This document shows, piece after piece, positions 50,914-63,496 of a stretch of DNA of 64,000 nucleotides; position 1 is the stretch's first letter, and the number at the start of each line of letters is the position of its first letter. Both the position numbers and the translations under genes were made by a program. The stretch lies in contig NC_135566.1 in assembly GCF_964340395.1 (NCBI RefSeq), positions 20,228,797-20,292,796 of the forward strand, written 5' to 3'. Origin of the DNA: Glandiceps talaboti. Taxonomy: Eukaryota > Hemichordata > Enteropneusta > Spengelidae. The notes under the pieces are model-generated. The model did not search any database, was not told where the DNA came from, and saw only the letters and a list, made by a program, of their open reading frames with translations.

Positions 50914-51790
50914 ATGGCACCAAACAAAGGGAGAAGTGGTAAAGGGAACACGAGGAGTGATCAAGGAGAGAGAACAGTGAAATCCATGTTGAAAACGGCG
51001 GGTGAAGGCAGCCAGGGCCAGCACACACCAGTCCAAGATGGCGACCTGCAGAAGGTGCTCCAATTGAATGGCGACAAGCGAATGGAAGTGATCATCAAAC
51101 TCCTCTTCAAGATTAAAAATGAAGTGAGTAAAATTGACCCTAGTCATGAACAGTTAACACAGACGGTACAAAGGATTTCAGAAGTGGAAGTCTCTCTTGA
51201 AAATGTGTACTCTGAAATCGAAGAAATTCGAAACAAGTTCAAAGGCATGCATTACCAACAAGACATAGATGAGTTACGCAATCGAATCAGAGAACTTGAC
51301 CAACGAGTAAAGACGACAGAGAAGAAGAACAATAGCTTAGAGAACAGATCTAGAAGGATAAATTTGAATCTCTTCAACATCCCGGAGAAAACAGAACTGA
51401 ATGAAACCCTGTGTGTGGCCTTTATGAAAAAGTTCATAACAGACCATATGAAAGTACCACTCAACGAACATGTGGCCATTCAACGTGCGCACAGAGTATA
51501 TATGTCTCAAAAGTAAAAAAAAGATGAGGCCAATAAAGGTAGCCTTCGTTGATGCGGGTGTCGCAAGGTCTACATGTATACTACTTTCAGCCCCTGGATG
51601 TTTAAAGAACAACCCGTTAAATGGAAACCACATTTTTGTGACAGATGACGTCTCACAACACGTGGTAATTGAACGGAAGTTGCTTATTCCATTCAAAAAG
51701 GACTTTCAAAAGGACAACCCTGGAAAGAGAGCGTTCATCGCATGGAAGGTCCCGCCCACGTGCATGATTGAAACCGAACAAGGGTTTTAA
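50914..51790 (+). pseudogene. L1/Tx1-like ORF1 (RNA-binding chaperone), one frameshift
   Basis: From MAPNKGRSGKGNTRSDQGER (basic, disordered), a coiled coil (about residues 50-140), then ENRSRRINLNLFNIPE, the start of the RRM-like domain. After a one-base slip in the A-run at 51514-51521 the other frame carries the C-terminal domain (RPIKVAFVDAG, then a basic segment LIPFKKDFQK). L1 ORF1 proteins form trimers that coat the element RNA. The ATG at 50914 has a good context (aaaATGg); an upstream in-frame ATG at 50893 is less likely. Confidence 0.82.
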
Positions 51791-52055
51791 AAACCATTAA
51801 CTGTGAAAGACTTACCAAGCAAACAATGAGTCAAGTCAATTTCTCCAACATCCCCACCAAAGGTTAAAGGACTACTTGGTTTGTATCCAATGCATGAAGT
51901 TGAACACTGTTCTAAGGTGCCATCATAAACAATACTGACATTACTGACATTCTTTGGGTCCATGTTTTTCCCTAAAGCCTACTGTTAATGTTATATACTC
52001 AGCAATATCAAACAAACTTAACCAACACATTTCCACATGGAAAGAAATATTTTTC

Positions 52056-52086
<31 letters not shown>

Positions 52087-52398
52087 TATAGTCAGTAGTT
52101 CTGAAAGTGCAAAATAACTTAGCTTAGCAGAGTCCGTCCCACTCTATTCCATGTGCATGCCCAACTTTTGCCAAGTTCTCTTGGCCACGATCTCTGTTTT
52201 TCCTTTTGGAATGTGTCTCCCAACATTTTTGTCACGGTTGGACAACTGTTGGGATTCTTGCCACGCCTTCTTTAGGCATGTTGTTTGTCTTTTGTGCATG
52301 TTTGGCTTCGGCCTTTGTTTTATTGATCTGGTTTAAAAAATGGGTGCCGACATAACTAATCATTCCGAAAAAACAAAGAAACCATTTGTAATCAATTC

Positions 52399-53160
52399 AT
52401 GGATGATAAGGTATCAATCCTTACTTTGAATTGTAGGGGACTGAGGGAATATTTAAAAGAGGAAAAAGGTTTGAGATCTGGCTTAGCAACAAAAATATTG
52501 ATATGTTTTTTTTTACAAGAAACTCATAGCACCTTGACAGTTTTAGTCATCCCAATTTAAAGGGAAATGTTGGTTCTCACATGGCACTAGCAATAGTAGA
52601 GGGGTAATGATAAATATCCGTAACCCAAACCTAACCGTTAATAACACATTCCATGATAACCAAGGCAGGCTTATTGCGATTCACACCACAATTGATGACT
52701 CCCCTTGCCTCCTGCTTAACACTTATGCGCCAAATAAAAAGAGGGATCACCTTGCATTTCTGGATATGGTACATGATAAACTTAATACTCACACTGAGAT
52801 CCCAGGGGATATACATATAGTTATCTGGGCAGGGGATTTGAATTTTACTCTTGACAATAATTTAGACTGGGTCTAGCTCATTACCATGGAAGGGTTCAGT
52901 GATCAAATTCCACGAAACACTAGAACAATTTAACCTTATTGATTAATGGAGGGTCAAACATGAAGACACCAGGCAGTTTACCTGGCGTAGAAGAAATCCA
53001 ATTCTGCAACAAAGTAGGCTAGACTATTTTATCTTATCTGACCGCTTACAATCCATCACCAAAAGCATTGATATCATTCCAGGTATCGGATCGGATCACT
53101 CTGCAGTAATGTTACAGCTTCAGAACCCAAATCAAACTCACAGGCCCAGTCACTGAAGAT
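52399..53160 (+). pseudogene. L1/Tx1-like ORF2 endonuclease domain
   Basis: Begins MDDKVSILTLNCRGLREYLK (Asn of the N-site), then QETHS (catalytic Glu), LLNTYAPNKKRDH, AGDLNFTLDNN (in place of GGDFN) and, after a stop at about 52874 and a frame change, FTWRRRNP, SRLDYFILSD and SDHSAVM (Asp-His). All APE-like motifs are present in order but in at least three frames. Confidence 0.8.
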
Positions 53161-53345
53161 TCAACTCCTCCCTGGTGGCTGATGAAACATACAGGAATAC
53201 TTTAAAGGAAAAGTTGGAAAATTGGGACAGGGAATTTACAGACATGCAAAACAAACGTATGAAGTAGGACCTGTGTAAATTTAAGATTAAGGAATTCACA
53301 ATCCAATACATCAAAAAGATAGCTAAGGAACGTAAACAGAAATTA

Positions 53346-55075
53346 ATGACTCTTAAAAACAGGGTTTCTCAATTACAGAGAATAATATCTACTTCTCCTA
53401 ATGAACTACATCTTTCTAACCTTGAGACAGCAACAAAAGAACTGGAAGAACACTATAATTATATAACTGAGGGCTCCATCATTCAATCAAGATCTACTTG
53501 GTATGAAAATGGGGAAAAGAATAACAGGTATTTTTTGAATTTAGAGAAACAGAACAAAAAGAAGTCAAGTATAAAGCACTTAATGATAGATAATGATACT
53601 ACATGTACACTACATCACCCACCCGATATTTTGGCTAAAATCAAGTCTTTCTATTCAAACCTATACTCAAAGCAGGCCTTTGATAAGGAGGAATGTAGGA
53701 GGATACTTGAAAACCCAAATATTCCCCAACTTGACATGGATGCACAGACCCTATTGGAGTCACCACTATCCCCAGGAGAAGTATTCAGTACACTGGGCAC
53801 CATGAGGAGAAAAAATCCCCTGGTAACGATGGGTTAACTGTAGAATTCTATAAACATTTCTGGCCATTGGTTAGTAAATTGGTAATGGACTCTTTTAACA
53901 CTGCCATTGAGGTAGGGGAATTCTCAGTCTCACAGAAACAAAGTATAGTTACACTAATTGAAAAACCGGAGAACTGGAGACCAATATCCTTAATTAATGT
54001 TGATATGAAGCTGGTGTCGAAATCCCTGTCAAAACGACTTGAAAAGGTCCTCCCAAACATTGTTAGCTCTTCCCAAAATACTTTTGTAAAGGGGAAAAAC
54101 ATAGGTGACTATGTAAGGTAAATTGATGAGATTTTTCATTTTACCAACAAATTTCAGATCCCTGCTATACTCTTGGCAATTGATTTCGAAAAAGCGTTTG
54201 ATAGTGTGGACTGGGAATTTTTAAACAGGGTACTCCGGAGATGCAATTTTGGCCCTAACTTTATCAGCTGGATAAGGGCAATGTATAATAATACAGAAAG
54301 CTGTGTGATGAACAATGGGTATAGCACTGGATATTTTAAATTAGGCCGTGGGATCAGACAAAGAGACCCCTTATCGCCAATGTTATTTATACTAGTTCTT
54401 GAACCATTGCTAGTCGCCATGAGAGAACCAACAAAGATATCCATGGCATAAAGTAGTGTGCTGATATAGAAATGACAGAAAGTGCATTTGCGGATGATTT
54501 GACTTGTTTTTTGACATGTGAAAAATCCGTTGAGGTGCTATTTCAAGTGTTAAAGAAATTCCAGTTGTGCTCTGGTCTGAAGGTTAACACAGAGAAGACG
54601 GAAGGGGTGTGGCTTGGCCCATGGAAGGGGAGAGGAGAGTTAAAGTTTGGGGTACGATGGCCTACCGCCACTGTCAAAATTGTTGGAGTCTATTTCGTGT
54701 ACAACCAGAGGGAGGTTGAAATATTAAATAGTAGTACAGCACTAAATAAAATGAAAAGTGTCATAAACACTTGGAAAACAAGAAAACTTTCCCTTTTTGG
54801 GAATGTTCAAATCATTAAAACTTTGGCTGTGTCTCAGTTTTCATATATATTAAATTGTGCTGTGCTCCCAACAGATGTTCTCCGAAACATAAATAAGTTG
54901 ATCTTCTTGGAGGCGGGCCAAGGTGGACTAGGGGTACCAGACCTGACCATAATGAAAAAACAACAAAGTATCCTTCTAATAAAGAAATTTTTGAACCCTG
55001 ACTTCACCCGGGACAACATTTGTGAAAAAAGCATTAGAGAAAATAGGAGGAAAATTGATCTTCAAATGTAATTAC
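53346..55075 (+). pseudogene. L1/Tx1-like reverse transcriptase
   Basis: Open pieces: 53346-53837 (linker with STWYENGEKNNRYFLNLEK), 53867-54121 (motif ENWRPISLINVDMKL), 54173-54451 (AIDFEKAFDSVDWEFL and GIRQRDPLSPMLF, where R replaces the usual G) and 54472-55071 (SAFADDLT, active-site FADD at 54487-54498, then GLKVNTEKTEGVWLG). Stops separate the pieces. The C-terminal end shifts frame at about 55025 into the next segment. Confidence 0.85.
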
Positions 55076-55501
55076 AATATAAACACCCTACCCATTATTG
55101 GTGGATGTACACCCTTTTGGAGGGAATGTATGGAGTCGTGGGCCAGTGTGACAGAGGACTTCTATGGAGAATTCAATCAAATAATTTGGAACAACAAACA
55201 TATAAAGATAGGGGGAATGTCAATTTACTATCCAGAATTTGTTGAACATGGTAAAATGAGAATTTCAGATCTGTATATGGAAAATCGAATTATACCATGG
55301 TGTGAGCTGGCACTCTCTGAACTATACCCCATTTTCAGACTAAAGTGGATAGGCATTTTACATGAAAATCTAAAGAATATAGATGATTATATAGATGATG
55401 TCTGCATGAACATATCAGGTATTGCAACTCCTATAGAGGATATCACAAAACACAAACAAGCCATTGAGAATGACATAGTCCCCGCTATGATTGGGTTTTA
55501 A
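55022..55501 (+). pseudogene. ORF2 region after the RT core
   Basis: Open for 159 codons (KKALEKIGGKLIFKCNYNIN onward), containing FWRECMESWASVTED, as expected for the region between the RT and the C-terminal Cys motif in Tx1/L1. It ends just before the inserted element. Confidence 0.7.
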
Positions 55502-55554
55502 GGAATTATCACTACTCTGATCACGCAAAAACACTTGTAAACCTAAATCAAACA

Positions 55555-56416
55555 GACTTAGATATGTTGTGTCTGCTTGTCGGACATGGAACATGCCTAC
55601 AACAATAAAGGATTGGTCGGGTATGGGGGATCATATCAATATGAAAATGGATATGCAATGTATGTCATAGAACACTGTCCTAATACCAACTCTGAATGAG
55701 ATCTGTTCAAGCATGTCTGAGTTATGGCTTTGGACATGGAAAATTCACAAACAAAATGGCTGCCAGGCAGCCATATTGGATCGTATCACAATGAAAATGG
55801 ATATGCACATGTATGTCATAGAACACTGTCCTAATACCAACTTTGAATGAGATCTGTTCAAGCATGTCTGAGTTATGGCTTTGGACATGGAAAATTTGCA
55901 AACAAAATGGCTGCCAGGCAGCCATATTGGATCGTATCACAATGAAAATGGATATGCACATGTATGTCATAGAACACTGTCCTAATACCAACTTTGAATG
56001 AGATCTGTTCAAGCATGTCTAAGTTATGGCTTTGGACATGAAAATTCACAAACAAACTGGCTGCTAGGCGGCCATATTGGATCGTATCATGACAACAATG
56101 AATATGCACATATATGCCATAGAACACTGTCCTAATACCAACTTTGAATGAGATCTGTTTGAGCATGTCTGAGTTATGGCTTTAGACAGGGAAAATTCGC
56201 AAACAAAATGGCTGCTAGGCGGCCATATTGGATCGTATCATGAAACAAATTGACGTGCATATGCCATAGCATGTTGCCACTGTACCAAGTTTGAAAAAAA
56301 TCGGTACAGGCATCTCCAAGAAACGGCTGCGGACAGACGGACGGACGGACGGACACATGGACAGACGGAACCCAATCCATAAGTCCCCGTTCTGGACTTC
56401 GTCCGCGGGGACTAAC
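55555..56416. mobile_element. Pearl/Helentron-like non-autonomous element with about 150-bp core repeats
   Basis: Inserted in the LINE ORF2. It has a unique left part, then four tandem, diverged copies of a unit of about 150 bp containing 'gaatgagatctgttcaagca' (copies near 55692, 55845, 55998 and 56146), a (GGAC)n microsatellite at about 56335-56370, and a right end with a hairpin, gtccccg...cgcggggac, before 'taactaaa'. Core repeats, a tetranucleotide tract and a terminal hairpin in this order are the hallmarks of pearl elements of molluscs and related Helentron-type elements. No Rep/helicase gene is present, so it is non-autonomous. The exact ends are uncertain by tens of bases. Confidence 0.65.
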
Positions 56417-56420
56417 TAAA

Positions 56421-57133
56421 GTCAGAGCTCATCGACAGAAAATTTACCAAACCAAGAAGTGAAAAGAAACTTGAAAGAGACCTGGGAGTTGGCCTACTGC
56501 ATTGGCATAAAATGCATAAACAAATTCTCAAAGTCACAGTTGATAGCAAATCAAGAGAGTTCCAGTTTAAAATTCTGCATAATATACTATACACAAACGA
56601 GAAACTGTACAAATTAAACCCAGATAAGTTCCCCACAAATCTCTGTAGCTTCTGTCCCAGAGACCATAGAACACTTATTTTACAACTGTAAACACACTAT
56701 TGGTATCTGGGAAGCAATAATAACTGTATGGGGCAAAGCACTTACATGTAAGTTAAGGGCTGTTCCTAGCAAAATCTGCCTAATTTTGTCAGACCCAGAT
56801 GACACACTTTTACTCAATTTCATAAGCCTTATAGTTAGAAAATACATTTACTACTGTAAAAGAAAGGAATCCCTTCCTGTGTTCAGAGAACTGTACAACC
56901 AATTTAAACTACTTTATAAATATGAACACTTTATCGCAAAGAAAAACCACAAACTAATACCTTTTCTAAAGAAATGGACCCCCCTCATTCCATTTTCATT
57001 CCATAGAACAACAAAATACATGACAAGACTATGTATGTATTTACCTAAAATACTATATATCTTGTTGGGGTCTTCACAACCAGTTGTAAACTTCCAAATG
57101 GTCGGAAAATTTAGTCAAAAACATGTCAGATAG
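56421..57133 (+). pseudogene. LINE ORF2 C-terminal end after the insertion
   Basis: Resumes with KVRAHRQKIYQTKK and, after a frame change, ETIEHLFYNCKHTIGIWEAI (the His/Cys motif of L1/Tx1 C-termini) and a basic tail ending NFQMVGKFSQKHVR with a TAG. It restores the reading direction of 55022-55501, so the LINE was in place before the pearl-like insertion. Confidence 0.75.
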
Positions 57134-57275
57134 TTAGTAACTCTCCCTGAGTCACAGTGAGTGTAAACACTTCGAAAAAGGAAGGAAATGCTTATTTAGC
57201 TTAATGTATGCAAACACACATCGTACAATAAACATTTAGAGATCCTTAAACTTTGATGTTTAGCGCAGTTGTGTA

Positions 57276-57525
57276 TCCTGTTGGTGGAGGGTCTATGAAC
57301 AAACAAGCTATTGAAAGTCATCACAAAGTAGGCTCAGATTTTGACACATACAAGTGTATTGATTCAAAGTGACGAAGTGATATGTGTGTGCATATACATT
57401 GCCTGCTTGTGGGCAGGAATGTGGTGTTGTTTATATTTGTATTGAGTGGTCTGTGGGAAGCCTCTTTCTTATCTATCTAAATCATTCTTAGGAAACAGAA
57501 AATGTGTATGATACACAGTCATTCG
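57276..57525 (-). repeat. Right partner of the inverted repeat flanking the LINE
   Basis: Pairs with 49786-49975. The distance between the partners is about 7.3 kb and they enclose the whole LINE. Confidence 0.7.
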
Positions 57526-57529
57526 ACAA

Positions 57530-58540
57530 TCCCTCAATGTTTTAGCTGATGTTTTGTCAGAAAGAATTTGTAATAACAAAGCTGGTAATTATTAAAGGAG
57601 TAAAGTTTTGCAGATTCATGTGTTGTTTTTCAAACTATATATCTTCACTGTTGTCATATGGAAACTCTATGGTGTACATGTATGTGGCACGAAATACAAT
57701 GTTGTAATTGATGTGCTGTGTTACTAAATACACGACTGTACATGCTGAATGATCAATATTATGGTGACCCACAGTCCCTCAAGGAAACAGATGTATGAGG
57801 TTGCCCTCATGCTTAGTCAACATATGTATACTGTACAACATTTCTGTTGCGGTACAAATTTGATTCAAATTGATTGGTTAATACTTCTTTCTTACAGTGA
57901 GGCATTTACCCACATATACCTTTTTTCTCCATATAGGTTTGGCAATGCCTGCAGTTTTAATGAATACAATGTGACAAGGTCTATATATGTGGTTCATTTA
58001 AATTGGTGTTAGAATAATATATGTATGTTGAGACTGGACCTGAATACATAATAAGAAAGGAAGGTGGGTCTGCTACATCTGCAAAATTGACTTATTATTG
58101 TACAAATTTGTTAGAAGGAAGATGTCACATTGTTAACAGTAACTTTTTTAGGGGAACAAGTTTTTTTTACATGTAACTGTTTATACTGTGAAAGAAAAGA
58201 GAAAGATTTTTAAATGTCTTTCATCTTAACTTAACACATATTAGTATGGCAATCATATGATATATAATACTTACATAATACTTTCAATAATTTTCAAATT
58301 TAAATACAGCACTGGTGTTCTACTGAATAGAAATAGTAGTATTTGCAATTGTAGTGTTTTTCACGTGTTGTTATCATAAATGGCCAAATTGTATATAAAT
58401 CTATACTCTGTATTTTTCCATTTGAATGCAAATGGCAGACGACCAAACCAGCTGATGCCAAATACCAACCTTTCACTTTCAGACATTCTAGCGTGCCAAC
58501 ACCATCACTCTTTCAAATTCAAAGACACTCACAATGTTGT
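57530..58540. other. No gene recognised
   Basis: AT-rich. Short ORFs at 57749-58012 and 58380-58568 have no recognisable feature. Confidence 0.5.
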
Positions 58541-59480
58541 GTCATATCCTACAGCTAAAATGATGTAGGCTTGGTGTTTCACTAATGGGACATTACGCTT
58601 TTTGACACAGCTAGACATACTTCAACTCTAGACTAACAGTAGCAGAGACACAACAAACACAGTAGGATCCTTTGCCCAATCAAATTGAACACTAATAGGC
58701 ATTGCTATTCTTTCACAGTGCAGTAAAAACAGGTTTCTAATGAAAACATTACACTAATGGACTTGATGATTTTAATTGCTTCAATTGTTTATTTTATAAC
58801 TGAAATCAACACTTCTACATCCCCACTGTGCACAGCACCTATGTAATTGTTTCTTTTGCATTAGAAGTTGTCTGAGGGTGTGTATTAAATGTCATGTTAC
58901 AGGAGTGAAACACCATGCCTATATCATTTTAGCTGTAATATAAAATGTGGAGTGATTTTACATATTGGGATTTTCAAAAATTGTTTTAGATTTTAAGACA
59001 CTCACAAAGTTGTGTCATATCCAGTGTTTTACAGAGTGCTTTCTTACATATTGACACTTTCAAAGATTGTTTTTTTAATTCTAAGACACTCACAAAGTTG
59101 TGTGAAATCCTGAGAGTTTAAAAGAGTGGTTTCACATATTAAGAGTTTTCAGCGTGGTTTTACAAATCAACATTTTCAAAAGATTGGTTTTTAAATTCTA
59201 AGACTCTTTCAAAAATTGTCAAATCCTGAGTTTCAAAGTATGATCTTACATATTGAGAGTTCCAAAGAGGTTTTATATAATAGGAGTTTCAAAAGATTAG
59301 AATTTTAAGACACTTAGGTTGTGTCAAGTCCAGTGGTTTTACATATACATATAACACTTTCAAATATATATATTGAATGCTAAGACTTTCATTGGTTTTA
59401 TATTTAGAGACTTTATTTGAGATTTCAAGAAGTCCTTGGAAATTATAAGGGTTTCAAAGTTTGACTTCAATTGAAATTTG
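58541..59480. repeat. Degenerate tandem-like repeat, about 100-bp spacing
   Basis: The string 'agacactcacaaagttgtgt' or a close relative appears at about 58545, 58997 and 59082, with weaker forms to about 59310. Between the later ones run 'tcaaaagattg.tttttaaat' and 'acatattgagagt' strings. The array is old and diverged. Confidence 0.6.
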
Positions 59481-60068
59481 TGTGTACACATGATGCCATT
59501 TTGAATATTAAATTGTCACGTGACTGACCTTTGACCTCATTAACATATTTTTGGTAATTTAGGACCCCTTCCTTTGAATTCCAGGTGTCAACTGGCTAAC
59601 TATTGAATGATAAGTAAATGTATTTTAAATTTGTTTACATGGCAAATCCCATGTTCAGTTTTCCATTACTAGAGGAAAGAAATTACAAACATCAATAAAA
59701 TAATTTTCAAATTTGGAACTTTTTCCAGCTGATTATCTGAATCAATAAAGTCATATTTAATTTAAATTCATTGTATACTTTATATTTTTTCAATGAATAT
59801 TGTATGTATGACAAAATTTCTTGACTTTAAGCATGTGGTAACCCACAAACGTGTTACCTTTTTGGTAAAAATGTGTTTGTTGATTTGCCTAATTTGCATA
59901 AAACTATAATAATTATGGGATAGTTTGAAGCTAAGGATTTATTTTTGTAATTTTTTCTTCAAAAATGTCCATTTTTTCAGGAGACAGCCCTCAAATTTAA
60001 ATATTTAAATTAAATATACTAAATTCATGAAAATATTAAAATTCCCATTTCCTCGGGTGAAAATTTAA
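59481..60068. other. No gene recognised
   Basis: AT-rich flank left of copy B. No ORF or repeat I could support. Confidence 0.5.
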
Positions 60069-60924
60069 CAAGCGACCTATCGGTCAGAATAGCTCTGCTG
60101 TTCTTTTTATTTTTTATTTTGGTAACATGTAGAAGTGGTTCAGTTGTTCAGCTCTTCACTATGCAGTTTTGTTTTAGTGATGTAATAAAGTGGTTAGTGG
60201 TTTCATATGATGTCTCACTATAAAACACATTTTACACAGAAAGTTGGTAAAATATTGTACTTTTATACCATAGTCACCATTTTATAACAAAAATTTACTG
60301 TTATGAAAATTACACAAAATCTCAGAAAAATAATGACTGGGAAATGTGCACACACACACACACACACACAGAGGATTTTTGAGGTTGGCTATAAATAATT
60401 CCAGTGCCTTACAGCTTTAACCCTGGAAAAATTTAATAATGAATGAAATAAGCTAGGATCTAAAACAATTTTGAGGCAATTCGAATTTCAATTTTCTAAC
60501 AAATTTACCAAAATTACTGTTCATAAGCTTATTTGTCAACAACATTCAACTTGTAGTAGACATAACATCGTCTAATATTTAAATTTAAGGAGTGACCTGT
60601 CTTGTGACCTGCGCCTGTCAGCAGACTCGGCCAAGTTTTTTTCATCATTCCATTGTATTAAACCTTGTACTTGACATTTCGCAATATTTATAATTCTCAA
60701 CAAAATACCTCAACATGTTTCACCTCGCTCGTACTCAAAGCAGCCCCGGTATGATCACCGACATGACTAGAGAGAACCATTTCGGATTTACAAGTAAAAT
60801 GGGGAAAGATATGCAAAACATAATGCAAAGTCTGAAGCCAAATTAAAGTTGTAATTATTTTAATTATTTTTACTTGCCAAATATTTGCATTTTGGAATTA
60901 GCAAGACATGTTCATGTCATTTAC

Positions 60925-60955
60925 ATCACAGATAACTAACACTAGTTATCTGTGT
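60925..60955. repeat. Small perfect hairpin in copy B
   Basis: cacagataact and agttatctgtg flank a short loop. Only local folding is claimed. Confidence 0.8.
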
Positions 60956-61182
60956 TTATATGTAAACTGTCGGCCAATAAACAAAGTTTGGTCGATTCAC
61001 TGTACGTACTACTACGCACGCCTTATGGCCTAGGCATGACTTGCTTACGCAAGTTGTCTTCATTCGAGACTGTCACTCCAAATTGCACGACAATATAGAA
61101 TTAATCACAAGTTACATGTTATCTGAAAACATCAAACTTTTAGAGTGGGTCTGAAGTGTGATTTTAGTAAGTACCACGTTGC

Positions 61183-61521
61183 TTGCTGCTGGTTGTGGAA
61201 AATCACCCGGTCAGACGAAGCCAGCTTCAACTTCCGGGTCAAATCAGTCGTTTTCTACCGAAAATTCTTGAATGGTCCGGACCGTTACACAACGATCCTA
61301 CTAAATTTACTTGCCATGGTTATTTAAAACACATAAAAATCCACCTTTTTGTGAAATTTGTAAACTTTACGGTCCGTATTGAGGAAACTATGACTCGAGT
61401 GAAAACCGGATCGAAATATCAAGGCCTCAAGTATGCGTCCCGAATTCGTCGGAAAATCGGTATTCCTAAATGTAATGCCAAAATAATATTTTGCTGGCAC
61501 GAAAGAAGAGATGTCAGTTGA
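61183..61521 (+). CDS. Unassigned ORF inside copy B
   Basis: 112 codons read from a non-ATG start (first in-frame ATG unclear). Contains YQGLKYASRIRRKIGIPKC and ends with TGA. The Lys/Arg-rich C-terminal half is mildly protein-like, but no family is recognised and the region is missing in copy A. It may be chance. Confidence 0.2.
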   Translation: MLLVVENHPVRRSQLQLPGQISRFLPKILEWSGPLHNDPTKFTCHGYLKHIKIHLFVKFVNFTVRIEETMTRVKTGSKYQGLKYASRIRRKIGIPKCNAKIIFCWHERRDVS

Positions 61522-62467
61522 GGTTTAGGCGTTTTCAGTATCTAAAATGGGGAACTCTAGTGAAAGTTACGGTGAGTTGAAAATACCGAAAAATAAGGCC
61601 CGTGAGCAGCCAAAGTGTAACAGTCACAGGATAGATGTATGCAAATGAGGATGTTGCGGACTGGCTGATTATGTAGAAGGGGTGCCGAATTTGGATTTGA
61701 AGTTTGCAACCCTGTTTCGAACAAACACTTGTCATTTGGGCGCCCAATGTGTAGAATTATGACTATAGCACATATTACATTGCTTGTTTGATGTCAATAG
61801 TGTCTTTTGAAAAGTGGCAGTTTACTTAAAGTCTTGTCGACTGATTTCCAATATGGCGTCGGTCACAATGCTCATTAACATATTAATTTTTTTGTTAAAT
61901 TACAAGACAAAAATCATAAAAAATAAAAATGAAGATGTGCTGACTTGAAATTAACAAATCTGAGTAAGCTACCCCCTGCGCATCAACACACCAGATATCA
62001 AAGCAATCTTACAAGTAGTATTTGAGGAGATGATGAAAATAACATTTTTTGAAAAAAAATCATAAAAAATTGAAAATGACACAGATCAACTTGGCATGAA
62101 CAAATCTGAATAGCCTCCCCCCAGGGAACATGCACACCAAATATCTAAGTATTCTGAGTGTCACTTTTGAAGAGAAAATAAAAAAAGTTGACGGACACCT
62201 ATGATTCACTTATACTCTATACCCACGTATACCTAGGCTTTTAGCTTTCGCTGATAGCGGAGCTTAAAAATATTGTTTTAATCCAAATTTGAAACTGTCA
62301 AATTTAGTTTTTATGATGTTAAAAATGACAAAAAATGACACTTTGTTGCCATATCTGAAACATATATTGACTTATCTCCATATTTCAGATTCAAATATTA
62401 TGTGTGAAGGTAGTTGTCCTTTATTGGGATAACACATTTCACCCACTAGGCCTCTGGCCTCCCTATC

Positions 62468-63492
62468 TGATTGAATAAAAACTTATGAGAAATCCTAATC
62501 TTGTAACCACTTGTTTCATTTTTAGAACTCTTCAAATTCATGACAACAACATTTTGAAGAAAAAAAATCCCTGCCTTTAAAAAGTACCAAATGTGAACAA
62601 AAAACTTACAAACAATAGTCAAAAAATTTTTATTTTTATTTATTGCCGTTACTGGCTGTTTATCATGATTTGGTCCTGCTATAGCAAATGACAGAATTGG
62701 TTACATACTGTGAACTTGATACTGAAAGCTGACATTAGGCGTCCTTGAAACTCAGGAATCTTGAACTAAAACTATCAACGTCAAAGTTAGGATACTTTGT
62801 AAATACCACTGTAATTATTTTCTGATTTGCACAACAAGTTCATGTCTGACCCGGCGCCGGCGCAACCGGGCACACATGCATCGGCCCTACCAGTGATCAG
62901 TGCCCAACATTCACATGTGAAATGCAAAACGATCCCCTAAAACAACTTTTTCGGAATCAAACTACACATGTACTCATTTTGTTTCCATTAATCTAACCCA
63001 TCAACAAATGAAAATCATCACAACCTGTCCCATAAATTTGGTTTACTAAGGCTTCTATGGCAGATAAATGTTCCGATTTCCCGTAGCAAGTTCAGTGTTT
63101 CGCCCACGTAAGTGAGTATATTAGGTCAGAGGTCGCGACAAATCGACGCGACAGTGACGGTGGTAGACAAAACATGTGAAGAGAGACGTCCATTTCGATG
63201 TCTCATCTACTCCCTGTTTCAATTTGTAGATTATTTTATCAAAGTTGACCTTTTTGTTGCATTTGTCATGTTAACAATAGAACTGTGCACTGTCACTGTA
63301 TGTCAACAAAACTGTCCCTAAACTAGACCAGACAGTATACTTTTTGTGGGATTGACGTCAGGGCCTGGGCCTGGCCCTGGGCTTAGGTAATTTTGAAGTC
63401 TGCCATAAAATGAATGCGCCCAAGCGACGCAAGGTGGGAAAATTATTGCGTCCTTTCTAATTTTAGGGGGCCAATCTCGCAAGGCCGCAGCC
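62468..63492 (-). repeat. Dispersed repeat, inverted copy of 43688-44790
   Basis: Reverse-complement match over about 1 kb, starting about 200 bp beyond the right end of copy B, whereas the other copy lies inside copy A. No conserved ORF. Confidence 0.75.
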
Positions 63493-63496
63493 TAGT

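Larger units (their letters stand above)
50880..57240 (+). mobile_element. L1/Tx1-like LINE, degraded, interrupted
   Basis: ORF1 (50914-51790), a spacer, ORF2 with endonuclease (52399-53150) and RT (53346-55075), then a C-terminal region split by a second element at about 55555-56416, with the rest ending at 57133. An AATAAA at 57227-57232 marks the likely 3' end. ORF1 has the L1-type coiled coil and RRM-like core, and ORF2 has the APE-like endonuclease followed by an FADD-type RT, as in L1 and Tx1. Many stops and frameshifts show it is dead. Confidence 0.85.
60069..62266. mobile_element. Dispersed element, copy B (2.2 kb)
   Basis: Same ends as copy A ('caagcgacctatcggtcaga' and 'gctgatagcggagct'). 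The left 500 bp and right 600 bp correspond to those of A. At about 60211-60235 it has the uninterrupted site 'tctcactataaaacacat', showing the state before the LINE insertion in A. The middle, about 60600-61650, is unlike A and contains an overlapping pair of ORFs (61145-61327, 61183-61521) that I cannot assign. A (CA)n tract at 60350-60370 replaces an A-rich stretch in A. Confidence 0.65.

Noticed and set aside
55722-56380. - strand ORFs with a repeated 'FKVGIRTVFYDIHVHIHFH' pattern
   Set aside because: They are translations of the tandem core repeats of the pearl/Helentron-like element.
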